A stretch of DNA of 64,000 nucleotides. Origin: a virus. The translations under genes and the position numbers were made by a program. Under the pieces are notes generated by a model that saw nothing but the letters and a program-made list of their open reading frames with translations, did not search any database and was not told where the DNA came from. Of this stretch, positions 27,676-35,241 are shown one piece after another; position 1 is the stretch's first letter, and every line of letters starts with the position of its first letter. The stretch spans positions 62,001 through 126,000 of the IMG/VR virus record IMGVR_UViG_3300042988_001121; one strand, 5' to 3'.

Positions 27676-28651
27676 TATAAAAATCCTCAATAAGTTCTTC
27701 TAGTTCCTCTTGTGGCATGAGAATTATAACAGCCGGATCGAACCTAGAATCCCTTTTTATCATGCTCATAAAGATTCCTAATTCCTTGCCATCAAGACCA
27801 GTAATGATTCGGACTAGCTCTCCGTTCAGTTTGATTCGATATTCTTGTTTGAATAACATTTCCTTGATGACAGTCTCATATCGATCTTTAAGCCCCGGAA
27901 ACTTATCAAAGACAGCATTGAGTCGAGTCATATCTTTTTTCTTGGGAACACCAATCGCCTCGGGATGGTCGTCCAAGTATTTCAAGAACGCAATGTACTG
28001 TGGTCGTTTCTTGTCACGAGTTCTTGCGACTGCATTAAGATTCTCGAATGAATAAGATTCGCGACGGAATACAGGGCTGGTGGTGACATAGTGATACATG
28101 TCTTCTAATGTATCAAACCCTTTATTGAAGGTATCGGTATCAAGCCCCACCAATTCAAGAAACTCGTCATGATCCAATGTTACCAATAGTTCGGTATAAA
28201 GGTGATCCTTATCGCGAACCGGTAGAAGAAGTCCAGTATGACCGTGTTTCAGCCCATAATGCTTCGCCAGATTTCCTAGTAGGTTTCCGAGGTCGCCATT
28301 ATTGAAATACGCCTTAGCATAGTCGAAAGACGAAGAAGGAACAGTAATAAAATCTATTTGCAACTCACGATAATCGAAACTTGCAACGCTTCCGTTAATG
28401 AAAATGTCTTTAGGAGCGAATCCGATACCGTTGAGAACATTCTCGTTAATCGGGAAACTTACCAAAACATCCATGTCGCCGAAGGATTCTTTTTCGCCGA
28501 CATTCTCAAGGACATGGTAACGTAGATTGAATGAAGGATGAAATTTTGAAATGTAAGAATCAAGAAGTTTACTTACTTCCGAGACACGCTCAAGATAATC
28601 GTCTTTACTCATTCTACGGGTCGTAGTATTCTTTAATGCATTGCCGCCCAT
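27659..28651 (-). CDS. Pol beta-type nucleotidyltransferase
   Basis: 330 aa. The nucleotidyltransferase signature GEKESFGDMDVLVSF (about residues 52-66, with D-x-D) and the third acidic position in LQIDFITVP (about residue 100) are those of DNA polymerase beta superfamily enzymes. The C-terminal half is helical. Similar proteins occur in early regions of large T4-like phages with unproven roles (nucleotide transfer to tRNA, DNA or protein). Downstream overlap with a 60-aa gene. Confidence 0.72.
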   Translation of the reverse strand: MGGNALKNTTTRRMSKDDYLERVSEVSKLLDSYISKFHPSFNLRYHVLENVGEKESFGDMDVLVSFPINENVLNGIGFAPKDIFINGSVASFDYRELQIDFITVPSSSFDYAKAYFNNGDLGNLLGNLAKHYGLKHGHTGLLLPVRDKDHLYTELLVTLDHDEFLELVGLDTDTFNKGFDTLEDMYHYVTTSPVFRRESYSFENLNAVARTRDKKRPQYIAFLKYLDDHPEAIGVPKKKDMTRLNAVFDKFPGLKDRYETVIKEMLFKQEYRIKLNGELVRIITGLDGKELGIFMSMIKRDSRFDPAVIILMPQEELEELIEDFYNEKLF

Positions 28652-28660
28652 GATTACCCC

Positions 28661-28945
28661 TTACTGAACTTGTGCGTCAATGAAACGGATCAGGTCTTCA
28701 GCAAAGACGCCCTCAGAAGAAGCATCTTTTTTGATGACACCCGCACGAATGCGAATGAACTCAATGTCATAGAGGTCAGTTGCTTCGTTATAACGAATCA
28801 CAACATTGCCTTTCCACTTTGCCATTCCGCTTGAACGAAACTGCAACCCATTTCCAATATTAACCAAGTCCTTTGCTCCCCAAGCAAACAGAGCCATTGG
28901 GTCAAGAGTTTTGATCTGTGTCAGGATTGTTTTTGCGATTGTCAT
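28661..28945 (-). CDS. Conserved small phage protein (DPxALFAWGAK type)
   Basis: 94 aa. The N-terminus MTIAKTILTQIKTLDPMALF followed by AWGAKDLVNIGNGLQF is a pattern found in very many phages and plasmids. A beta domain follows (GNVVIRYNEATDLYDIEFIR). Function unknown. The ATG at 28945 is used rather than longer in-frame alternatives because the early promoter (28980-29009) would lie inside the longer version. Confidence 0.75.
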   Translation of the reverse strand: MTIAKTILTQIKTLDPMALFAWGAKDLVNIGNGLQFRSSGMAKWKGNVVIRYNEATDLYDIEFIRIRAGVIKKDASSEGVFAEDLIRFIDAQVQ

Positions 28946-28979
28946 TTTGGACTTTCTGTGTTTCGTTGTTGATGTAGTT

Positions 28980-29009
28980 ATTGTATCACATAAAACTTTT
29001 ATGTGTAGA
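28980..29009 (-). promoter_or_regulatory. Early promoter copy with perfect dyad
   Basis: TCTACA, 18-nt spacer, TACAAT on the minus strand. The spacer holds the perfect inverted repeat CACATAAA-AGT-TTTATGTG in approximate form. The TAA of the upstream gene is fused to TCTACA. Confidence 0.85.
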
Positions 29010-29351
29010 TTATTGAATCGATCCTTTTCTGAATGTTGGAGTTTCTTTACCAACACACGAACCACGAACGCCGCTACCATTGACCAGCATTTCAACTAAA
29101 CATTCTTCTTCATCTGACACAAATCTCCAGACAGACCATCCAATCTGTCTGACTCCATCTGGTTTCAATGAAGCAACTACCAGATGGTAATCTTTGACTC
29201 CAATGCTTTTCATTGCATCAGCAGCTTGTCCAGAGTGAATGCTCAGAAAAATCTCGTTCCTGACTTTTGGTCGGTTGGTCAGAGTTTTAACCACCTTATC
29301 GTAGAGCGACATTGAATGTGTTCCCATTGAAGTTGACATAGTGGGTTTCAT
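29010..29351 (-). CDS. Hypothetical 113-aa protein
   Basis: Start ATG 29351 overlaps the stop of the ADP-ribosylglycohydrolase gene (ATGA) with AAGGA upstream, so the two are co-translated. The protein has a Ser/Met-rich N-terminus, a helical middle (LYDKVVKTLTNRPKVRNEI) and a beta-rich end (GVRQIGWSVWRFVSDEEECL). No family recognised. Co-translation suggests a role linked to de-ADP-ribosylation. Confidence 0.65.
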   Translation of the reverse strand: MKPTMSTSMGTHSMSLYDKVVKTLTNRPKVRNEIFLSIHSGQAADAMKSIGVKDYHLVVASLKPDGVRQIGWSVWRFVSDEEECLVEMLVNGSGVRGSCVGKETPTFRKGSIQ

Positions 29352-30142
29352 TTGATGAATTCCTTGCATTTACTCAGTGCAGCCTGACAGTTTAATCTTG
29401 TAATGTACTCAGGTGGATTATAACATAATCCGTATATCATTCCTGCAACTGCGGCAACTGAATCTGAATCACCGGAATGATGGATAGACAATTCTAGGAG
29501 TCTATCAAAATCAGCGCCAGCGTTGATAAAAGAATAGATTGCCATGTCAACACATTCTGTTGCTACCCACCCTTGCCCGAGTTCACTGATATTCAATGCT
29601 GACTCGATCCGATAAGGAAGTTTATTATAGTAGAGATAATCCACCAACGTATCGATTGCAACTCGATTATTTTGGTGATGGTGCGTAATCTCGGCTGATT
29701 CGTACATGGATTTTCTGACAATCTCGGGATCATCAGAAACTGTAAGAAAAGGAAGCAACCGCATCACAGAACCGCAACCGTAACTATTATTGCGGTTGAC
29801 CATTCCGTTATGCAGTCTATAGAGAGAACTCAGACAAGTGTTTCCCGGCGCAGCAACTCTTGCCATCGCTGGATCAGAAGAAAACACGGAATCGGATTCT
29901 ATTCCTACCTGACCTTTCCACCAATTGATGTATGCATGTTTTACATCGCCGTTATGCAAGCCCTCGAATCCAAAAACTGTCATCTGAGTATCGTCTGTCT
30001 CTGATAGAACAGAATATTTTGCGTAATCAAGAATTTGCTTCTTAGTGAAGTCTTCTTTGTCCTTGAATTCAAATGGCTCCCCTACTGCATCAGCAACAGC
30101 AAGACACAGCAGGGAATCGTGAATTTTACTTGGTGAGAACAT
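29348..30142 (-). CDS. ADP-ribosylglycohydrolase (DraG/ARH family)
   Basis: 264 aa. Binuclear-metal ARH signatures: LAVADAVGEPFEF at the N-terminus, SETDDTQMT (about residue 50) and SGDSDSVAAVAGMIYG near the C-terminus, all with their metal-binding Asp residues. Family members remove ADP-ribose from Arg, Ser or other targets. In a phage this could reset host ADP-ribosylation or reverse defence toxins that ADP-ribosylate DNA or protein; that role is inference. Overlaps neighbours on both sides, so it is one unit with 29010-29351 and 30126-30473. Confidence 0.88.
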   Translation of the reverse strand: MFSPSKIHDSLLCLAVADAVGEPFEFKDKEDFTKKQILDYAKYSVLSETDDTQMTVFGFEGLHNGDVKHAYINWWKGQVGIESDSVFSSDPAMARVAAPGNTCLSSLYRLHNGMVNRNNSYGCGSVMRLLPFLTVSDDPEIVRKSMYESAEITHHHQNNRVAIDTLVDYLYYNKLPYRIESALNISELGQGWVATECVDMAIYSFINAGADFDRLLELSIHHSGDSDSVAAVAGMIYGLCYNPPEYITRLNCQAALSKCKEFIK

Positions 30143-30473
30143 AATTTTTGTCGTAGGAACCGATTACGATTCGATTGTACCACGAAACATCAAAATAATC
30201 TGTCATCACATCAGAATTATCGTGATAACCTTCTTTCATGATAGACAGTGCTGCATTCAGATAATCCTTAGCAGCACCGCTGAAGTTTTTGTCGATCCAA
30301 TAATGGTTTACATCGCAATAGTCGTGACCGAAGTCAATTGAGCCTTGCGTGATTCTCAGTGTCAACTCAGAACTGTTTGAGCCTGAGAAACGTGCCTTGA
30401 CTCCAAATTTTTTATTCAACTCTTTCAGAGCAACAGATTTAGTAGCAACTTCGGTTTTAGTGATGTAAGCCAT
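30126..30473 (-). CDS. Hypothetical 115-aa protein
   Basis: Start ATG 30473 has GGAGTT at optimal distance; that GGAG is part of an upstream in-frame ATG at 30485, and the leader can fold so that AACTCCAT pairs with ATGGAGTT and covers the ribosome-binding site. The protein has a charged N-terminal helix (VALKELNKKFGVKARFSG) and a C-terminal domain with a HYWIDKNFSGAAKDYLNAAL helix. No family recognised. Overlaps the start of the ADP-ribosylglycohydrolase gene. Confidence 0.65.
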   Translation of the reverse strand: MAYITKTEVATKSVALKELNKKFGVKARFSGSNSSELTLRITQGSIDFGHDYCDVNHYWIDKNFSGAAKDYLNAALSIMKEGYHDNSDVMTDYFDVSWYNRIVIGSYDKNYVLTK

Positions 30474-30506
30474 TTTGAACTCCATTTACGTTTCGTTGAT
30501 GGAGTT

Positions 30507-30536
30507 ATTGTATCACAACTAAATTTTATGTGTAGA
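30507..30536 (-). promoter_or_regulatory. Early promoter copy
   Basis: TCTACA, 18-nt spacer, TACAAT on the minus strand, with the class II leader (AATAACTCCATC...). The TAA of the 30707 gene abuts the -35. Confidence 0.85.
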
Positions 30537-30707
30537 TTATTTTGATGATTTAATTTGATTATTCGGATGCAACAGCCATTTTTCGCCTAACTTCTGTTTT
30601 GCTTCCTCAAGCCGAATCTCATTACGCTGGCGCAGAGCAATCAAATCTGCCTCTGATACAAATACGGATGGTTTCTTGACTTCAAAGAATTTTTTAAAGA
30701 TGTTCAT
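30537..30707 (-). CDS. Small charged protein (56 aa)
   Basis: ATG at 30707, open to TAA at 30537-30539, which touches the next promoter. Sequence starts MNIFKKFFEVKKPS and contains a strongly charged helix (LIALRQRNEIRLEEAKQKL). It sits just downstream of regulatory module B, which would then control it. Real gene supported by exact fit between the module and the promoter. Confidence 0.6.
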   Translation of the reverse strand: MNIFKKFFEVKKPSVFVSEADLIALRQRNEIRLEEAKQKLGEKWLLHPNNQIKSSK

Positions 30708-30712
30708 GATCA

Positions 30713-30810
30713 ATTTAAACGAGTTTTGAGAGGTTTAAAGGGGTTGTGGCTATGTTGGTATCAACTTTGGTTTAAAACGGCTGTAATCGTGTTTAAATGC
30801 GTTCTAGAGG
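30713..30810 (-). repeat. Regulatory module copy B
   Basis: About 100 bp that read on the minus strand as CTAGAACGCATTTAAAC (revcomp of 30791-30807), CGTTTTAAACC, GTTGATACCAACATAGCC (core at 30754-30765) and CGTTTAAATTGATC just before the 30707 start. It aligns with copy D upstream of gene 43 in the same orientation. Confidence 0.6.
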
Positions 30811-30816
30811 GGTTCC

Positions 30817-31377
30817 TTATTTTGCTGCTACGTAAAAGATGTGTTGACCGACCTTTTCGACCTTCTTATTGGGGTCTACCCATTTGGGAGTCTTGATGTA
30901 GTCGGTGTGATAGAACTTTGCATCCTTCAATTCAGGGATTCTTCCGCCTTGTTTGAATTCAGCAACAGCCTTCTTGCTTTCTACCCATAACTTTCCTTTT
31001 GGTGTCACGGTTTTCTTTTTCTTTTCGAGTGTCCAGCTAAATTGAGACTTAGCAAAAACAACTTTACAAATGTCGGACCCCCATCGACCTGTCTTCAATC
31101 TGTTGTAAGTTACCTGAGCAACAGCAATCTTACCTTCAAATGGTTCTACTCCTGCTTCGTGCATTACATTTTTTGTAAGACACTCTGTTTCCTTATTTGA
31201 CAGGTTCACGACTTCAGAAGTCTTGATAACCTGTATCTCTTTTCTTAGACTCGCTACCTCTGACTTGATTTCACGAATCTCTGTTCCGATTGATGATACC
31301 GTTTGCTGAGTTGTATAAGAAGAATACAGAACAGCAGAGGTGATGATGATGGATAACCCGGTTACAATTTTAGGCAT
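30817..31377 (-). CDS. SleB-type cell wall hydrolase, candidate endolysin
   Basis: 186 aa. N-terminal hydrophobic segment (IVTGLSIIITSAVLYSSY) acts as signal anchor, followed by a short coiled coil and a hydrolase_2/SleB domain: ECLTKNVMHEAGVEPFEGK with the catalytic-type Glu, AVAQVTYNRLKTGRWGSDIC, SQFSWT, and the closing HIFY. These enzymes cleave the glycan strand of peptidoglycan (lytic transglycosylase-like). A signal-anchor-release endolysin is likely. Located in the early region, far from the holin-like gene at 19.5 kb. Confidence 0.82.
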   Translation of the reverse strand: MPKIVTGLSIIITSAVLYSSYTTQQTVSSIGTEIREIKSEVASLRKEIQVIKTSEVVNLSNKETECLTKNVMHEAGVEPFEGKIAVAQVTYNRLKTGRWGSDICKVVFAKSQFSWTLEKKKKTVTPKGKLWVESKKAVAEFKQGGRIPELKDAKFYHTDYIKTPKWVDPNKKVEKVGQHIFYVAAK

Positions 31378-31396
31378 TTCGTTTTCTCCTGCCTCT

Positions 31397-31425
31397 ATTG
31401 TACCGGGTTTCTTTTTATGTGTAGT
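31397..31425 (-). promoter_or_regulatory. Early promoter copy
   Basis: ACTACA, 17-nt spacer, TACAAT; GGAG 10 nt further precedes the endolysin ATG. The spacer lacks the usual TGTG half of the dyad. The TAA of the binding-protein gene abuts the -35. Confidence 0.75.
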
Positions 31426-32334
31426 TTATTTCTTACTGGTCAGATCGTAATAAGACCACTTGCCTGTATCACCGACCTTGACAGCTTGCCACTTAGGATG
31501 CTTACCAGTTGTCTCGGACAAAACATCTACGTTCTTATTGATACATGCACGAAGGTTTGTCAGCCCTTTTACAAAAGTATCGGTCTTATATTGACGAGTT
31601 ACGAACAGTGCATTGGTCGCAACAGTGGAAACCCCGGTCGAACTCATCTTCGAGTAATTCAGTTTAGCGGGTACATACACGTTCTTCAGTTTCGCAACAG
31701 TTGCCTCAGGAATCTCTAACAGCTTATATGTATTTGTCAGGGGCGCAAGAATAGGCAATGGGCTACCACCAACCAATACCGCTGCATGAGCCTGACCTGT
31801 TGTGATCATCTTAATTGCGTCATCGTTAGTCTTTGCTTCAACGATATTAAAGTTAATCTCGGTTTGAAGACGAATGACCTGTGCTGTGATGTAGCTGCCA
31901 CCACTTGCAACAACTGTTCGACCAACTAGATCATTGATGGAGTTGAATTGTACTTGTTTAGCACCGAACCCCATTGTTCCACCTTCTTTGATGTTAGGTG
32001 TCGTGAGTGTAACGAAGTGTACTTCTTCTGGATGCAAAGTCACCAGAGTTTTAACATTAGATAAATCTTCGGTTCGACTCCGATAGAAAAGAACATCAGT
32101 CTGAACAAATGCACCGTTAACAGTGTTACCCGTGAGCATATCAATATTATCCATTGAGCCGTTGCTATTCTGCTCGGACAGCATAATGGTGTCTTTACAA
32201 GTCTCCTGAAGTTCTTTGAACATCTTGCTATAGGTTCCGCTACTACTTCCTGTTGCGACCTTAAGATTTTGACTGAATGTCACTGATGTGAACATCATCA
32301 GAGCGAAGACGAAAATTGTTTTGAGTTTAGTCAT
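31426..32334 (-). CDS. TAXI-family periplasmic solute-binding protein
   Basis: 302 aa with a Sec signal peptide (MTKLKTIFVFALMMFTSVTFS) and the TAXI/TRAP receptor start LKVATGSSSGTYSKMF. Other family features are GAFVQTDVLFY, DLVGRTVVASGGSYITA and ITTGQAHAAVLVGGSP. Bacterial homologues capture organic acids or amino acids for TRAP transporters; no transporter subunits are encoded here. Likely an auxiliary metabolic gene captured from a host and acting in the periplasm to bias uptake, or a decoy. Followed by two small membrane-associated genes. Confidence 0.85.
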   Translation of the reverse strand: MTKLKTIFVFALMMFTSVTFSQNLKVATGSSSGTYSKMFKELQETCKDTIMLSEQNSNGSMDNIDMLTGNTVNGAFVQTDVLFYRSRTEDLSNVKTLVTLHPEEVHFVTLTTPNIKEGGTMGFGAKQVQFNSINDLVGRTVVASGGSYITAQVIRLQTEINFNIVEAKTNDDAIKMITTGQAHAAVLVGGSPLPILAPLTNTYKLLEIPEATVAKLKNVYVPAKLNYSKMSSTGVSTVATNALFVTRQYKTDTFVKGLTNLRACINKNVDVLSETTGKHPKWQAVKVGDTGKWSYYDLTSKK

Positions 32335-32342
32335 GATTTTCC

Positions 32343-32483
32343 TTAGTTAATAGAAAGACTTTTCAGGGCATTATTGCCGGTTGGCGCTGTTGGTGTTGGA
32401 GTCTGATCATTTGGTTGCGTGATAACCAGAAGAACAAAGACCACCAGAAGAACAAGAAGGGTTCCGATTAGTCGGGCAAACAT
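32343..32483 (-). CDS. Small single-TM protein (46 aa)
   Basis: Start ATG 32483 overlaps the TAA of the 245-aa membrane protein (TAATG). One strongly hydrophobic helix (LIGTLLVLLVVFVLLVI) then a Pro/Thr-rich tail (PNDQTPTPTAPTGNN). Resembles spanin- or anchor-like peptides. Function unknown. Confidence 0.6.
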   Translation of the reverse strand: MFARLIGTLLVLLVVFVLLVITQPNDQTPTPTAPTGNNALKSLSIN

Positions 32484-33220
32484 TATGCAGTCACCTTTAC
32501 TTTCGAGTTAATAGTAGTTGCAGGAATAATAGTGTAACCGGGATTGTTTTCAATAGCAAGGGTTGAGGCAGGTTCCAATGATGCAGCAACCTCAATCTCA
32601 GCAAATGCAGTGCTCATGCTATTGATAACCGAATCAAGCGCAGTGTCTGCTTTCAGCTTCTCATAAAGATCGCCTGTATCCATCTTCGCTGCCTTATTTG
32701 CTTCCTGTGCGGCTTGGCTCATTTCCCAGTATGCTCGCGCCTCTACTAGCTTATCTTCCCCGGCTTCAATTGCACGTCTTGCTTGTTCTAGCGCTGCCTT
32801 TTTCTGCTCAACCAACTTAGTCATTGCTGCTAGTTGATTCTCGAACTCAGCGGCACGGGCAGGGTATTTTGTCGAGAACTCTCGACACTTGACCGCAAAA
32901 TTATTCCTTGCCGCAACAGCTTCAGTAACATTTGTGACAAAGGTATCGTAGGCGTTGCGTTTCTCGATCAAAAGATTCTGTAGAGTCTCAATCGGATTCT
33001 TTGCTGCCTCGGCAGTAATTGCTCCGACTTTCCAGTTTGCTAGTTTCATTGAAACCACCGGCGCAGCGTTCACGACAACCAATCCAATTGATGCCGCAAT
33101 AACTGCGCCAACGATTCCTTGAACTACCATGAAAATGATAGGGCTAATGATCAATGCCCCAAGAGCGATTAGCCCTACTTTAAAAATCTTATTCCACTTT
33201 TCAAATTTTTGATTCATCAT
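32483..33220 (-). CDS. Membrane-anchored coiled-coil protein
   Basis: 245 aa. Two hydrophobic segments at about residues 14-34 and 36-50 (VGLIALGALIISPIIFMVVQ, then GAVIAASIGLVVVNAAP), then about 120 residues of Ala/Glu/Lys-rich coiled coil (LVEQKKAALEQARRAIEAGE). The layout resembles PspA/LemA-type envelope proteins but without clear family identity. Overlaps the phosphatase-like gene, so the two are probably co-translated. Confidence 0.65.
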   Translation of the reverse strand: MMNQKFEKWNKIFKVGLIALGALIISPIIFMVVQGIVGAVIAASIGLVVVNAAPVVSMKLANWKVGAITAEAAKNPIETLQNLLIEKRNAYDTFVTNVTEAVAARNNFAVKCREFSTKYPARAAEFENQLAAMTKLVEQKKAALEQARRAIEAGEDKLVEARAYWEMSQAAQEANKAAKMDTGDLYEKLKADTALDSVINSMSTAFAEIEVAASLEPASTLAIENNPGYTIIPATTINSKVKVTA

Positions 33221-33642
33221 TTCACCTCATTGTAAGTTAAACCTAAAACATCCATCAACATTGTTTTGACCATCAAATTCGGAATTCGGTTTCTTTTTCC
33301 GGCTACTTCGAATCCCATCATTGTAGCAACCTCAACGATAGCTCCACTTCGACAAATTCCTGCATGGCAGTGAACAATGACGTTCATTTCTTCTGTCAGA
33401 GCAAATTCTAACAGAGATTTGATCATTTTTGCTTGCAAGTATGTGAATTTGGATTCCTCGGGAAACCCGCTATCCTTTTCACAGTCCAAAAATTCAAATT
33501 GATGAACTGATGAAAAGTTATAAGCAGGCACAGGGAACCCATACGCAGGATCAGCGATCTGAATTAACATTGACCGAGGACCGGGGTCAGTGTGATGCCC
33601 GTGTATCACATCGATCCTCGGGCAATTTTCAATAAAACTCAT
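33217..33642 (-). CDS. Tyrosine/dual-specificity phosphatase-like protein
   Basis: 141 aa. Carries the P-loop VIVHCHAGICRSGAIVEV (C-x5-R, with HC before and S after), the signature of cysteine-based phosphatases, and a plausible upstream general-acid loop. Probably dephosphorylates a phosphoprotein or small phosphate ester. ATGA overlap with the 33977 gene upstream and 4-base overlap downstream. Activity and substrate are inferred from the motif only. Confidence 0.75.
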   Translation of the reverse strand: MSFIENCPRIDVIHGHHTDPGPRSMLIQIADPAYGFPVPAYNFSSVHQFEFLDCEKDSGFPEESKFTYLQAKMIKSLLEFALTEEMNVIVHCHAGICRSGAIVEVATMMGFEVAGKRNRIPNLMVKTMLMDVLGLTYNEVK

Positions 33643-33977
33643 AGTGTCACCTCTGCGTAACCCGGTGCTTCACGGTATCCGATTTTCTCGAAAACGAAAA
33701 CCTCGAACCAATCCTTTACTTCTTGAGGAAGTGATGCGTAACTTACATCTTCTGGATTTTCATAATCCGTGTCAGATGAAGCAAACTTTACCCAACAATC
33801 TTCGTGTCCCTGAAGACGAAGATCATCCACATCATCAGCATCGAGCAACCATTCTGGCATCTTCACTGTGCAATCAAATGTATATTCAAACCCATTGAAT
33901 TCAATAACACCCCAAAATGTATTGGATACCATTGTTTCTTCTACATCATCGAAGCAGAGGGAGAATTTTGAAGCCAT
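33639..33977 (-). CDS. Hypothetical acidic 112-aa protein
   Basis: Start taken at ATG 33977 (an in-frame ATG at 33992 is also possible). Highly acidic (WLLDADDVDDLRL, SSDTDYENPEDVS), no Cys/His cluster. The class II leader (AACTCCATCGACAACG) precedes it. Overlaps the phosphatase-like gene by 4 bases. No family recognised. Confidence 0.6.
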   Translation of the reverse strand: MASKFSLCFDDVEETMVSNTFWGVIEFNGFEYTFDCTVKMPEWLLDADDVDDLRLQGHEDCWVKFASSDTDYENPEDVSYASLPQEVKDWFEVFVFEKIGYREAPGYAEVTL

Positions 33978-34010
33978 TTTTAACTTTCGCATTTCGTTGT
34001 CGATGGAGTT

Positions 34011-34040
34011 ATTGTATCACAGAGAAACTTTATGTGTAGT
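34011..34040 (-). promoter_or_regulatory. Early promoter copy
   Basis: ACTACA, 18-nt spacer, TACAAT on the minus strand, with CACATAAA and TGTG dyad halves in the spacer. The TAA of the PAAR gene abuts the -35. Confidence 0.82.
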
Positions 34041-34328
34041 TTATCCTGAAACAGAATCAGGTGAGCCACCAACGATGTGTCCAGAATAGTAACCATCGAA
34101 ATTATCTCCAATTCTGGCTAACTGAACCCCATCAACTATATCAGTGCCACTTCCAGAAACAATGACGCCTGTATGACCACATGCAGCACGTACAGTATCA
34201 CCGACTCTTGCGACACCAATACCATTATCAATAACATCAGGACTACAGCTTACAATGGCTCCTGTCTGTGCCTTATGTTTCTTACAGTATCCTACTGTCG
34301 AATCGCCTAACCTTGCAACTGGAATCAT
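34041..34328 (-). CDS. PAAR-repeat spike tip protein
   Basis: 95 aa with three evenly spaced PAAR elements, ARLGDS, ARVGDT and ARIGDN, and His/Cys positions (CKKHK, CGHTG) suitable for the zinc-binding vertex. Such proteins cap the membrane-puncturing spike of contractile tails (T4 gp5.4). A virion component encoded inside the minus-strand accessory region is slightly unusual. ATGA overlap with the MazG-like gene. Confidence 0.85.
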   Translation of the reverse strand: MIPVARLGDSTVGYCKKHKAQTGAIVSCSPDVIDNGIGVARVGDTVRAACGHTGVIVSGSGTDIVDGVQLARIGDNFDGYYSGHIVGGSPDSVSG

Positions 34329-34600
34329 TGCGGAATCCTCGAAAATTTAAGTAACTTTTCTTTTTTCTTCTGTGCAGCCATTTCAACCGCATCAGCCGAC
34401 ACGATCCCATGCTTTGTTAGAAGATGAATCATGTGCATCAGATCACCGATTTCTTCGGTCAGATTATCTCGATTCGTGAGATTTGGGTTATCTGGATGAC
34501 ATGAATCATAACCGAACCGAACGATCTTGGTGATTTCTTTGATTACTTCTGAGCATTCTTCGGCAGTAATAACCAAAATTTCCATTTCAATGTTATTCAT
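34325..34600 (-). CDS. MazG-like nucleotide pyrophosphohydrolase
   Basis: 91 aa all-alpha NTP-PPase. The metal-binding pattern E-E-x-x-E (AEECSEVIKEITKI) and E-x-x-D (NLTEEIGDLMHMIH) is present. Family members hydrolyse (d)NTPs or (p)ppGpp-related nucleotides to monophosphates, and phages use them to tune nucleotide pools. Single-domain size suits the dimeric/tetrameric phage type. Confidence 0.8.
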   Translation of the reverse strand: MNNIEMEILVITAEECSEVIKEITKIVRFGYDSCHPDNPNLTNRDNLTEEIGDLMHMIHLLTKHGIVSADAVEMAAQKKKEKLLKFSRIPQ

Positions 34601-34772
34601 ATATTGCTTCGCTATCTGTCTTTAGAACAAAATTTATGCAATTCCAGTGGCTATCTGGAAGTTCGCGCACCCAATATTTGGTTTCGCTTTCTCGTATCAC
34701 ATCTATCGTTGCCCCGACATAAGAAGAATACCAAAACATCTGATCAGCACAAGATATGATTTTGATCTTCAT
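34593..34772 (-). CDS. Hypothetical 59-aa protein
   Basis: ATG at 34772 overlaps the stop of the upstream DUF2693-like gene (ATGA), and its end overlaps the MazG-like start by 8 bases. Beta-strand-rich with several aromatic residues (MFWYSSYVG, TKYWVRELPDSHWN). A small SH3-like barrel is plausible. No family recognised. Confidence 0.6.
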   Translation of the reverse strand: MKIKIISCADQMFWYSSYVGATIDVIRESETKYWVRELPDSHWNCINFVLKTDSEAIYE

Positions 34773-35011
34773 TTGTATGACGTGATCTTGTCTTTACGAA
34801 AGCAGCGCCATTCATTTTGATCAAGATCAAATGCAGCCACGATGTTGTCACCAATCAAAGTAGGAGAATTAGCTCCGCTATGTTTCTCTACCGGGATATG
34901 GTGATAATTCTTTGTACAGCGCATTGAATACGGCTTGTTTTTCTTTGTCATGAAGTTGACAATAATGATACCATCATTCAGACTGTTTTTAAGTGCATTG
35001 ATATCGATCAT
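34769..35011 (-). CDS. DUF2693 / WYL_2-like SH3-fold protein
   Basis: 80 aa. Pattern ALKNSLNDGIIIVNFMTKKN...PYSMRCTK....NIVAAFDLDQNEWRCFR matches the small phage Sm-like barrel family DUF2693 (also called WYL_2). These may bind nucleic acid; role unknown. Coupled at both ends with its neighbours. Confidence 0.72.
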   Translation of the reverse strand: MIDINALKNSLNDGIIIVNFMTKKNKPYSMRCTKNYHHIPVEKHSGANSPTLIGDNIVAAFDLDQNEWRCFRKDKITSYK

Positions 35012-35241
35012 CGGACAATTTTTCCTATAGTGTTGTTAATATATTCCTGAATCCATTGTTCCACGGTCTTGCTACGATTGACTCCAATAACAATTTTATG
35101 TAACTCTTTTGCGGCTTCGTAAATGTCATCTCTGCCTATGTATCTGCGATCAACTTCATCTAACAATTCTTCATCAGAGAAATATTCTATATGCGTGGCT
35201 GTGTTGTTACGAATCCAATCAATAACATCATCTTGTGTCAT
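35008..35241 (-). CDS. Hypothetical 77-aa protein
   Basis: Helical acidic protein (VIDWIRNNTATHIEYFSDEE, then a C-terminal EQWIQEYINNTIGKIV amphipathic helix). Overlaps the ligase stop and the next gene by 4 bases each, so it is translated as part of the ligase operon. No family recognised. Confidence 0.65.
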   Translation of the reverse strand: MTQDDVIDWIRNNTATHIEYFSDEELLDEVDRRYIGRDDIYEAAKELHKIVIGVNRSKTVEQWIQEYINNTIGKIVR

